From Lysobacterales bacterium (lineage in GTDB: Bacteria > Pseudomonadota > Gammaproteobacteria > Xanthomonadales > SZUA-36), in the NCBI GenBank assembly GCA_030637665.1, contig DAOWGA010000095.1, positions 1 to 6,244 on the forward strand: DNA of 6,244 nucleotides, read 5' to 3'. The translations under genes were made by a program, and so were the position numbers. The notes beneath the pieces are model-generated. The model was not told where the DNA came from, made no database searches, and saw only the letters and a program-made list of their open reading frames with translations. Below are positions 1 through 5,744 of this stretch, piece after piece. Each line of letters begins with the position of its first letter. Position 1 is the stretch's first letter.

Positions 1-291
1 CGACAATTGATGGTATTTGCCGTTCTCCATAAAAGTATGGTGCCCATGGATCATTTGGATGATCGAGAAGTGACTTGATGCTCTGTCCCCGGAATCCCGG
101 CCAGACTCATCGTAATTCTTCGTAACTCAAATAGACCAGGACCAGTACCGAAAATTCGCTCTTGCCTGGTTTCAGGCGGCCGTACTTTAAAGAGTAATCA
201 GCAAATGACAGTACTGCAAAATGGTAACATCTTTGAATTCGTGTTCCGCTGCAAGTCACTTACCGTTAATCGAGCCAGAAGAGAAAAAACC
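1..291. other. Leader region upstream of the S9 peptidase gene, no callable gene
   Basis: I see no complete gene here. On the plus strand a frame is open from the window edge to a TGA at 76-78, and could be the last 25 codons of an upstream gene. On the minus strand two frames are open leftwards past the window edge; one, read from about 105 down, gives plausible-looking protein text such as DPWAPYFYGER. None has a recognisable family signature and they cannot all be real. A GC-rich block at 80-98 (TGCTCTGTCCCCGGAATCC) resembles GGGGACAG-type repeats I have seen in gammaproteobacterial intergenic DNA, but this is recollection and not a match I can prove. Bases 166-177 form a small CCTG/CAGG hairpin. 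No strong promoter stands out; TTGCCT (162-167) with TTTAAA (186-191) is weak. Confidence 0.4.
277..284 (+). promoter_or_regulatory. Ribosome binding site of the S9 peptidase gene
   Basis: The purine run AGAAGAGA lies 7 bases before the ATG at 292. The in-frame ATG at 205 has no such sequence before it, so this site favours 292 as the start. The protein then begins directly with a classical signal peptide. Confidence 0.6.
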
Positions 292-2355
292 ATGATAAAA
301 ATTAAACGTCTACAACTCCACTGCCTGCACATCTTGCTGCTGACGATATTCAGTTTTGTTCCTTTCGCTCATGCGCAAACGGATGGCTTGAGTCTTGAAG
401 ACATTGTTTCTCTCAAGCGAGTGACATCGATTCGGATGAGCCCGGACGGTGAGCAGATTGCTTACTTGCTTTCTGTCCCGCGGGAAATTTACAAGGAAGA
501 TGACGGCAAGCCATATCGTGAGTTACACGTCGTTGACCTGGATGGCAATTCACGCCCGTACGTGAGCGGCGAGATCGAGGTGTCAAACTTCGCCTGGGCC
601 GCGGATGGCAAGGCCATTTATTTTGTCGCCAAGCGAAATCCGGATGACAAGTTCAATTCCCTGTTTGAAATCGCGTTGTCCGGCGGCGAAGCCATCAATA
701 AATTCACGCACCTCAATTCGATCAAGGGAATCCATCCCTCGCCGGACGGCAAGCGCATTGCCTTTACGGCAAATGACGCCCCGCCGGACAAAAAGGAAGA
801 CCTCGAAAAAAAGGGCTTTAAAGCGGTTGTCTATGAAGAGTCCGTTCCTGTAAACAAGGTCTGGATGCTGGATATCGGGACCTGGGAAGCTGTCGCTCAG
901 GAACTGCCGGGGTCGGCATCCGATTTCACCTGGTCGGCTGACAGCAGCCGCTATGCCGTAGCGCTTGCCCCGACACCTCTGATTGATGATTCCTACGTGG
1001 CGCGTGACATATATGTCGTCAATGCGGCCAACGGAGAAGTGCTGAATAACATGGGCTCAGTCGGCAAACTGGGGCATTTCGAGTTTTCTCCGGACGGCGC
1101 GCGCATTGCTTACATCGGCAGTGTCGATATCAATGACCCCAGCCCGGGGCGCTTGTACGTGGCGGCGTCATCCGGTGGTGAACGCCTTGAACTGATACCC
1201 GGCTACCTGGGGCATGCCGGCGATTTCATCTGGCAGAGTGATACCAGTGTCCGCTGGCTGGGCCAGCGTGGTGTATGGACGGAGTGGTCGACAAGCTCGG
1301 TTCTGGCAGCCGAACCGGCCGGGCTTGCAACTTCATTCGGTCCAATTTTGCGCACGGTTGACGGGCACCCGGGCCAGGCGGTTTCCGCGGCCATAGCGGA
1401 TACGCCCCAACACCCGGCAGAGGTCTATTTGTTGCGCGACGGGGCGGAACCTCAACGCCTGACCCATTCAAATCCGATTCTTGCTGAACGCAGTCTTGCA
1501 GATCAGGAAGTTATCACCTATTCCGCCCGCGACGGTTTACGCCTGGAAGCTATTTTGATCCATCCGCTCAAGAAAAAGCGGGCTGCCGGGCCCCTGGTCA
1601 TTTTTGTGCACGGAGGCCCTGAAGCGCATTACTCCAATGGCTGGATGTCCAGCTATGGCCGGCCGGCACAGGCCCTTGCGGCGGATGGGTATACGGTAGT
1701 TTTCCCCAACTACCGTGCCAGCACGGGCCGTGGCGTCGAATTTTCGAAGCTCGACCAGCATGATTATGCACAGGAAGAGTTCAACGACCTCGTCGATATC
1801 AAAACACATCTTGTGAATGAGGGCATGGCCGATGCGAACCGGGTTGGAATTTCAGGTGGCTCCTACGGTGGTTACGCAAGCATGTGGGCCGCCACCGCTT
1901 TGAGTGAGGAGTTCGCAGCGGCCGTTGCCTTCGTTGGTATATCCAATCTTGTCTCCAAATTTGGCACAGGCGATATCCCTTATGAAATGTATCACGTGCA
2001 CGCCCGCGCCTGGCCCTGGGAAGACTGGATGTGGATGTTGCAGCGCAGCCCCGTATTTTACGCTGACAAGGCGAAAACACCGCTCCTGATCATGGGCGGC
2101 GACAAAGACCCGCGCGTCCATCCGAGCCAGTCTCTGGAGATGTACCGGAATATCAAAGTGCGCACGGACACACCGGTACGCCTGGTGATATATCCCGGTG
2201 AAGTGCACGGTAATCGCAACACGGCCGCGCAGTATGACTATTCATTGCGCTTGAAACGCTGGATGGATCACTACCTGAAAGGCCCGGGCGGTGAACCACC
2301 ACCCTGGGAGATCGATCACGCCGCGAAGCTGGAAGAAGAAACCGCCGGGGAGTAG
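292..2355 (+). CDS. Exported S9-family serine peptidase (prolyl oligopeptidase / acylaminoacyl-peptidase type)
   Basis: Serine peptidase that probably cleaves short peptides in the periplasm. At 687 residues it has the usual length of bacterial S9 enzymes. Residues 1-28 form a signal peptide: basic start (KIKR), hydrophobic core, and an AHA-Q cleavage site. Residues about 35-410 form a beta-propeller with TolB/PD40-like SPDG repeats near 50, 150 and 266. The alpha/beta-hydrolase domain follows: HGGP at 440-443, nucleophile Ser524 in GGSYGGY, Asp606 in GDKDPRV, and His639 in GEVHGN. All three catalytic residues are present, so the enzyme should be active. Start 292 is chosen over 205 because it has a better ribosome site and gives an N-terminal signal peptide. 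It stands alone and runs convergently into mazF with 18 bp between and no visible terminator. The family is certain; the exact specificity (dipeptidyl, acylaminoacyl or oligopeptidase) is not readable from sequence. Confidence 0.93.
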   Translation: MIKIKRLQLHCLHILLLTIFSFVPFAHAQTDGLSLEDIVSLKRVTSIRMSPDGEQIAYLLSVPREIYKEDDGKPYRELHVVDLDGNSRPYVSGEIEVSNFAWAADGKAIYFVAKRNPDDKFNSLFEIALSGGEAINKFTHLNSIKGIHPSPDGKRIAFTANDAPPDKKEDLEKKGFKAVVYEESVPVNKVWMLDIGTWEAVAQELPGSASDFTWSADSSRYAVALAPTPLIDDSYVARDIYVVNAANGEVLNNMGSVGKLGHFEFSPDGARIAYIGSVDINDPSPGRLYVAASSGGERLELIPGYLGHAGDFIWQSDTSVRWLGQRGVWTEWSTSSVLAAEPAGLATSFGPILRTVDGHPGQAVSAAIADTPQHPAEVYLLRDGAEPQRLTHSNPILAERSLADQEVITYSARDGLRLEAILIHPLKKKRAAGPLVIFVHGGPEAHYSNGWMSSYGRPAQALAADGYTVVFPNYRASTGRGVEFSKLDQHDYAQEEFNDLVDIKTHLVNEGMADANRVGISGGSYGGYASMWAATALSEEFAAAVAFVGISNLVSKFGTGDIPYEMYHVHARAWPWEDWMWMLQRSPVFYADKAKTPLLIMGGDKDPRVHPSQSLEMYRNIKVRTDTPVRLVIYPGEVHGNRNTAAQYDYSLRLKRWMDHYLKGPGGEPPPWEIDHAAKLEEETAGE

Positions 2356-2373
2356 GAAGGAAGCCGCAGCAGC

Positions 2374-2739
2374 TTAATCTTCGATAAATTGCTCAAGAAT
2401 CCGATCAGCGCCGATCAAGGGGATGATGCGTACCAGCACCTGGCCGATCACCCCTTTTTCGGCCGCTACAATCAGCTTCGCTTTGCGATCTCGCCAGGAT
2501 AAAGTCTGTATCAGGTTAGAAGCAACTACCGACGGCTGATCCAGGTTACTGACAGCCACCTCTGTCGCGATCCCGCGGGTGCTGGTGCTTATCGGGCAGC
2601 AGATGAGCAGGCCGGTGGCCCGGTTATAGTCGATCGAGGACAACACCAGCGCAGGCCGGTACTTACCGATTTCCTTACCCCTGGTGGGCTCGAAGTCCAG
2701 CCAGACAATATCGTTACGTCGTGGTACATAGTGCGCCAC
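2374..2739 (-). CDS. mazF: MazF-family mRNA interferase toxin (type II toxin-antitoxin)
   Basis: Endoribonuclease toxin of the MazF/ChpB/PemK family, which cuts mRNA at short sequence motifs and halts growth when its antitoxin is lost. It has 121 residues, close to the family norm. It aligns by eye along the N-terminal half of E. coli MazF: YVPRRNDIVWLDFEPTRG at 4-21, then KYRPALVLS at 26-34, where Arg28 matches the catalytic Arg29 of E. coli. In the next motif, CPISTSTRG at 48-56, Ser51 sits where E. coli has the catalytic Thr52, a conservative change. The start is GTG at 2739-2737, sharing its first base with the mazE stop (TAGTG). The ribosome site AGGTGG lies inside the end of mazE, so translation is coupled to the antitoxin. 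Family assignment is firm; the cleavage specificity is unknown. The ChpB or PemK names would be equally defensible. Confidence 0.92.
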   Translation of the reverse strand: MAHYVPRRNDIVWLDFEPTRGKEIGKYRPALVLSSIDYNRATGLLICCPISTSTRGIATEVAVSNLDQPSVVASNLIQTLSWRDRKAKLIVAAEKGVIGQVLVRIIPLIGADRILEQFIED

Positions 2740-3002
2740 TAATCTCCCACCTCTTTATCCGTGGGCAGGGCCAACTCGTCGGCATGGGCCGTTTCAGGCG
2801 TCAGATCAGCGAGTAGCGCGGCCTCGCTGAAAGGCAGCTTCAGGCGTTTGGAGCGTGATTCCTTTGCGGCTTCAATAATGATTTTGTTACCTTTTACTTC
2901 CATTGATATCGGGCTGCTTATGTCAAGGTGAGCCGCAGCAAGAATCTTGCCGGGCAGACGCACCGCGGCACTATTCCCCCAGCGTTTTATCTCAGATTGC
3001 AT
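2739..3002 (-). CDS. mazE: MazE-family antitoxin (AbrB/SpoVT-type DNA-binding)
   Basis: Antitoxin partner of the adjacent MazF: it binds and inhibits the toxin and represses its own promoter. It has 87 residues, against 82 in E. coli MazE. The N-terminal swapped-hairpin domain is clear, with KRWGNSAAVRLP at residues 6-17 nearly identical to the E. coli DNA-binding motif, followed by a beta strand NKIIIEA around 39-45. The C-terminal part, including LTPETAHADE and the closing PTDKEVGD, resembles the E. coli tail that wraps around the toxin. The ATG at 3002-3000 has a GGAG ribosome site (3014-3011) with 8 bases of spacing. It is the first gene of the pair, as expected. The perfect inverted repeat directly upstream is the likely operator. 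In known MazEF systems the antitoxin is the protease-labile partner; nothing in this sequence tests that. Confidence 0.93.
   Translation of the reverse strand: MQSEIKRWGNSAAVRLPGKILAAAHLDISSPISMEVKGNKIIIEAAKESRSKRLKLPFSEAALLADLTPETAHADELALPTDKEVGD
2744..2752 (-). promoter_or_regulatory. Ribosome binding site of mazF inside mazE
   Basis: On the minus strand AGGTGGGAG lies 4 bases before the GTG start of mazF, within the last codons of mazE. This supports the GTG start and implies translational coupling, a common way to keep toxin synthesis dependent on antitoxin translation. Confidence 0.6.
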
Positions 3003-3016
3003 GATTTATGCTCCAA

Positions 3017-3044
3017 TAATGTATCTACATTTGTAGATACATTA
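3017..3044. promoter_or_regulatory. Palindromic operator of the mazEF promoter
   Basis: A perfect inverted repeat with 13-bp arms (TAATGTATCTACA and its complement) around a 2-base centre lies 15 bp upstream of the mazE ATG. On the minus strand a possible promoter overlaps it: -35 TTGACG at 3066-3061 and, 16 bp on, a weak -10 TAATGT at 3044-3039. MazE and the MazE-MazF complex are known to bind palindromes in their own promoters, so autorepression here is the natural inference. The palindrome is seen directly; the bound protein is inferred. Confidence 0.75.
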
Positions 3045-3271
3045 GCACAGCGCCGCTAAACGTCAAAACGTGACAATGTCATGTGCTCATGTTGAATCGG
3101 ATGTATCTGAATGAAAATCAGAAGATCGATCGAATTGATGTAGGAAATAGCGACGTGATGAGCGGAATGCCTTTGCCAAATCTCAACGGAGCCCAAGCCC
3201 GGCCTTTTTCAAACTTTGAATCACCAGCCGGATATCGAATCACTTATTTTTCACAAAACAGGCTTTCACAG

Positions 3272-3300
3272 TTGATGAAATCTCTATTACTGTATATATT
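3272..3300 (+). promoter_or_regulatory. Candidate sigma70 promoter upstream of hemD
   Basis: TTGATG (3272-3277, four of six matches to the -35 consensus) and TATATT (3295-3300, five of six to the -10) are separated by exactly 17 bp. Transcription would start near 3307 and run towards hemD about 350 bp away, through the MITE-like element. The -10 is embedded in the LexA-like box. The region is AT-rich, so chance agreement is possible. Confidence 0.4.
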
Positions 3301-3307
3301 TATAGTA
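3288..3307. promoter_or_regulatory. Candidate LexA (SOS) box over the -10 element
   Basis: The core CTGTATATATTTATAG (3290-3305) agrees with the gammaproteobacterial LexA consensus CTGT-N8-ACAG except for one base in the right half (T for C). The alternating AT centre and the outer TA/TA flanks also match the extended consensus. Its position over the -10 hexamer is where LexA usually represses. No DNA-repair gene lies downstream in the window, which lowers confidence. Confidence 0.35.
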
Positions 3308-3353
3308 TATATGGGAATCACTCCGTAATTCGGTCTCTGTTTCCTGGAGGTCG

Positions 3354-3434
3354 ATGCAGGAGGCAGAACAATACCGGGAGCAGTTCCCGGGGGAAGCTAG
3401 CCCGCATATTGCACGAAGGCGGACGATAATATGA
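3354..3434 (+). CDS. Possible 26-codon small ORF, its end replaced by the MITE-like element
   Basis: The frame starts at ATG 3354 behind GGAGG (3346-3350), but the 3-base spacing is shorter than ideal. It encodes 26 residues, with the 15 before the element reading MQEAEQYREQFPGEA; the rest is encoded by the left end of the element and stops at 3432-3434. If the element and one CTAG copy are removed, the frame would continue only to GEARA and stop at the TGA now at 3651-3653, one base before the hemD ATG. This could be a small leader or coupling ORF of an older operon, or a chance frame. I recognise no family. Confidence 0.2.
   Translation: MQEAEQYREQFPGEASPHIARRRTII
3397..3418 (+). repeat. 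Left terminal inverted repeat of the MITE-like element
   Basis: This 22-bp arm begins CTAGCCCGCATATTGCACGA and is the exact reverse complement of 3625-3646. The first four bases may be target duplication, which would leave an 18-bp repeat proper. Confidence 0.85.
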
Positions 3435-3624
3435 CTAATTATGAACAAATTTAATAGCTTATGGCCAAAATGACTACCATGCGAGAAATACAGTTTGTCC
3501 TATCCGGTTTTGCACTGCATCTGGCTTCACATTTCGGCCGATCCTTCTCGAACCATAGCTACGGCTATGCTTCTTCAAACGATCGACCAAACTGTTTCGC
3601 CAGCTACACTGCAAATTCCGGATA

Positions 3625-3646
3625 CTTCGTGCAATATGCGGGCTAG
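3625..3646 (-). repeat. Right terminal inverted repeat of the MITE-like element
   Basis: Exact reverse complement of 3397-3418. Its outer AG joins the following GG to form AGGG at 3645-3648, the only ribosome-site-like sequence ahead of the hemD ATG, with 6 bases of spacing. The hemD translation signal therefore straddles the element junction. Confidence 0.85.
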
Positions 3647-3654
3647 GGCCTGAT

Positions 3655-4419
3655 ATGCGGTTTTCGCACGTTTTTTTGACGCGTCCACGGAGTGAATCCA
3701 GAGATTTGGCGACCATGTTGTCGCCGCTTGGATTGCAGCTTGTGATTCAGCCGGCTTTTGATTTCCGGGAATTGGATGTCGCTGCCGGGCAGCCCGGTTT
3801 GTTGGCCGATCTGGAAGCTGGCAGTCTTTCACCGCTCCTGATCTTCACCAGCCCCCGGGCAGTCAGCTTCGGCCTGGGTCAGCTGCCGGTGGGATTGACC
3901 GGCAAATGCAAGGTCGCAGCGATTGGGCCGGCAACGGCCCGGGCGCTGGAAGCAGCGGGTGTGACCGTGACCGTCCGTCCCTCATCCGGATACACCAGTG
4001 AAGCCTTGCTCAAGACGCTGGATAACGATTCTGCCGGCTTCATTTCAGCTGACAGGTCCGCCCTCATTCTGGCCGCACCCGGTGGCCGCAGGAAACTGGC
4101 TGAAGGGCTGGCGGCGCGGGACTGGGCTACACAAATGTTGATGGTATACAGGCGGGAAAACGCCACCCTGGACAAACAGGGAATCGACAACCTCATGGAG
4201 GCCACAGGGGTATTGTCTGTGTGGACCAGCGGCAACGCAATGAAGTCCCTGTCACAACGCCTGGCGCCGGCTACCTGGTTCCGGCTGTGCCAGGGAGAAT
4301 GGCTGGTCATCTCCGACCGCCTGAAACGCCTGGCCCGTGCTTACGGCCCCAGTGAAATCCACCTGTCACCTGGTCCCACCAACAGCGACATTTTCACTAC
4401 GATTCGCGGGTTAATTTGA
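3655..4419 (+). CDS. hemD: Uroporphyrinogen-III synthase
   Basis: Cytoplasmic enzyme that cyclises hydroxymethylbilane with inversion of ring D to give uroporphyrinogen III, the branch point to heme, siroheme and cobalamin. It has 254 residues, the normal length. Sequence identity between HemD proteins is low, so the call rests on the motif series in order: FLTRP at 7-11, LIFTSPRAVSFG at 62-73, AAIGPATARALEAAGV at 88-103, GYTSEALL at 112-119, ILAAPGGRRKLAEGL at 138-152, VYRRE at 164-168 and WTSGNA at 190-195. The last motif and the tyrosines line the cleft between the two HemD domains. The downstream hemX and hemY confirm it. The start ATG has only a weak AGGG site formed at the end of the inserted element. 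hemC, which usually lies directly upstream, is missing. Confidence 0.9.
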   Translation: MRFSHVFLTRPRSESRDLATMLSPLGLQLVIQPAFDFRELDVAAGQPGLLADLEAGSLSPLLIFTSPRAVSFGLGQLPVGLTGKCKVAAIGPATARALEAAGVTVTVRPSSGYTSEALLKTLDNDSAGFISADRSALILAAPGGRRKLAEGLAARDWATQMLMVYRRENATLDKQGIDNLMEATGVLSVWTSGNAMKSLSQRLAPATWFRLCQGEWLVISDRLKRLARAYGPSEIHLSPGPTNSDIFTTIRGLI

Positions 4420-4502
4420 TATTCCGCGGCATATTTTGATGCAGTGACGGGTGGATTTCGTTAGCATCTGTCTAGTTGTGGGCTGAGTATGGGTTTTATT
4501 GG

Positions 4503-5744
4503 GTGAACACGGACATTTCCGAGATCGAAAGCGAAATCATTGCCACTCCTGCAGAGGAAAAGAAGCCTCGGCGGAAGCGATCGGTACTGGTATTCCTGTC
4601 TTTTGTTATGGCACTTGCTGCGCTGGCCGGTACCGCGTGGATGTGGTGGCAGGATGAGCTTGCGCAGGATGAAGCTGCTGGCAAGGTATTCACTGAAATA
4701 GCGCGGCTGGAAAGCGCCGACAGCGAGCTTGCTTTTAAATTGCAGCAAATGCGGGGTGAGATCGAGTCCCTGCCGTCCAATGACAACAGCGCTGAAATTG
4801 TATCTTTGCAGCAGCGGCTGGAATCCGGCGTCGCAGAAGTAGACCGGCTGGAGCAGTCCCTCAGCGAGCAATTGGCGCTTTCGCGCTCTTTGCAGGCAGC
4901 CGCAGAGGCGATGCAGGGACGATTGCTGGCTGCCGAGTCTGCACTGACCGGAATGGCTTCGAAGGAGTTGGATGCGGGTGGTGAACTGGACCTGGCGGAA
5001 GTGGATTACCTGTTACGCCTTGCCAATGAGCGATTGAAATTATTTTTCGATCCGGCTGCTGCAGACGAGGTGCTGGAACTGGCGGATATGCACCTGGCTG
5101 CCATGGATAATCCCATGTATCTCGGCGTCAGGCAGGATATTGCCGCTGCCCGCCGTGACCTGTCCGCGGTCACCCTTCCGGACTATTTCGCCATAAGCAA
5201 CGAACTGGACACGATCCAGGAGTCGATCGCCGGTCTGCCGTTCCGGGGTGAAAATGCCGCATCCGCAGAACTGGAACAGGCATCAGAACAAGGTTGGTGG
5301 GATAAGGTCAAGGGCGTTTTCTCAAATCTCGTAACCGTCAGGCGCAGCACGGACGAGGAAAATGAACGGATCAGCCTGGAAGACAAGGATTACATTCGCC
5401 AGCGGCTCTGGCTGCAGTTGGAAATTGCACACTTATCGCTGATGAGGAGAGACCAGCAGGCGTTCCGGAATTCACTGGCGAGAGTGCAGAAAACATTATC
5501 TGTGTGGTTTGATGCAGGGAGCAGTTCATACCTGTCCATAAACGAAAGTCTCGAAACCCTGAAAGGGCTCGAGGTGCAGGTGGATATTCCGGATATCAGC
5601 CCGCCCTGGGCTACTTTGCGCCTGATCCGCGCCGGCCGGGTAAGACCGCCACCGGCTGCCCCGGCCGAAATCCCGGCACAGCAGGCGCAGCCTGATACCG
5701 GGTCCTCAGAGGATGACTCCCCAGCCGGAGAAGCACAGGGATGA
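4503..5744 (+). CDS. hemX: HemX family inner-membrane protein
   Basis: Membrane-anchored protein of the heme operon. HemX is often labelled uroporphyrinogen-III C-methyltransferase, but I see no SAM-binding motif of the CobA/CysG type, so that reaction should not be assumed. From the GTG at 4503 it has 413 residues: a short acidic then basic cytoplasmic start (KKPRRKR at 20-26), one membrane segment at about 27-49, a coiled-coil-like stretch at about 55-145, the HemX core with LDLAEVDYLLRLANERL near 162-178, and a proline/alanine/glutamine-rich tail from 381. Most of it should face the periplasm. The start is uncertain: a TTG at 4476 is also in frame, and neither has a good ribosome site. An 83-bp gap separates it from hemD, with no clear promoter or terminator. 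It overlaps hemY by 4 bp. Confidence 0.87.
   Translation: MNTDISEIESEIIATPAEEKKPRRKRSVLVFLSFVMALAALAGTAWMWWQDELAQDEAAGKVFTEIARLESADSELAFKLQQMRGEIESLPSNDNSAEIVSLQQRLESGVAEVDRLEQSLSEQLALSRSLQAAAEAMQGRLLAAESALTGMASKELDAGGELDLAEVDYLLRLANERLKLFFDPAAADEVLELADMHLAAMDNPMYLGVRQDIAAARRDLSAVTLPDYFAISNELDTIQESIAGLPFRGENAASAELEQASEQGWWDKVKGVFSNLVTVRRSTDEENERISLEDKDYIRQRLWLQLEIAHLSLMRRDQQAFRNSLARVQKTLSVWFDAGSSSYLSINESLETLKGLEVQVDIPDISPPWATLRLIRAGRVRPPPAAPAEIPAQQAQPDTGSSEDDSPAGEAQG

Larger units (their letters stand above)
3045..3396. other. Intergenic stretch between mazEF and the MITE-like element
   Basis: This stretch is visibly AT-richer than its neighbours and I see no convincing gene. An 81-codon frame at 3083-3328 (+) starts at a GTG without ribosome site, matches nothing I recognise and is crossed at its end by the promoter and LexA-like box. 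A short palindrome TGACA-A-TGTCA lies at 3071-3081, and GATCGATC at 3124-3131. A hairpin CCGGGA-GCAGT-TCCCGG lies at 3374-3390 without a following T-run, so it is not a typical terminator. The promoter, the LexA-like box and the small reading frame are listed separately. Confidence 0.5.
3397..3646. mobile_element. MITE-like non-autonomous element with 22-bp perfect terminal inverted repeats
   Basis: Bases 3397-3418 and 3625-3646 are perfect reverse complements, 22 of 22. Each outer end is CTAG, followed inwards by CCCGCATATTGCACGAAG or its complement. The 250-bp body encodes no transposase, so the element would need one in trans. Because CTAG is palindromic, it may be a 4-bp target duplication (YTAR-type targets are known for IS5 relatives) or contain a TA duplication (IS630 relatives favour CTAG); I cannot decide, and an IS1380-type parent is also possible. 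A hairpin CATAGC-TACG-GCTATG lies inside at 3554-3569. It has inserted immediately before hemD, ending 8 bp from its ATG. The repeats are seen directly; mobility is inferred. Confidence 0.75.

Noticed and set aside
162..191. Promoter TTGCCT-18 bp-TTTAAA for the S9 peptidase
   Set aside because: Each hexamer matches only four of six positions, too weak to list.
205..291. 29-residue N-terminal extension of the S9 peptidase from the ATG at 205
   Set aside because: It has no ribosome site and would bury the signal peptide behind 29 polar residues.
1852..2208. 118-codon minus-strand frame within the S9 gene
   Set aside because: Shadow of a strong coding region carrying the catalytic domain; nothing recognisable in it.
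3083..3328. 81-codon plus-strand frame between mazE and the element
   Set aside because: It starts at a GTG with no ribosome site, has no recognisable family, is AT-rich and ends inside the promoter/LexA-like segment.
3374..3390. CCGGGA/TCCCGG hairpin as a terminator
   Set aside because: No T-run follows it and the stem is only 6 bp; it may be chance.
3461..3646. 61-codon frame inside the MITE-like element
   Set aside because: It uses the inverted repeat as its end, has no ribosome site and does not resemble a transposase.
3474..3716. 80-codon minus-strand frame overlapping the element and the hemD start
   Set aside because: It is antisense to hemD and basic by chance; no family features and no start signal.
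4476..4502. Upstream TTG start for hemX
   Set aside because: TTG is a rarer start and no ribosome site precedes it; the GTG at 4503 gives a more usual HemX N-terminus, though this is not certain.
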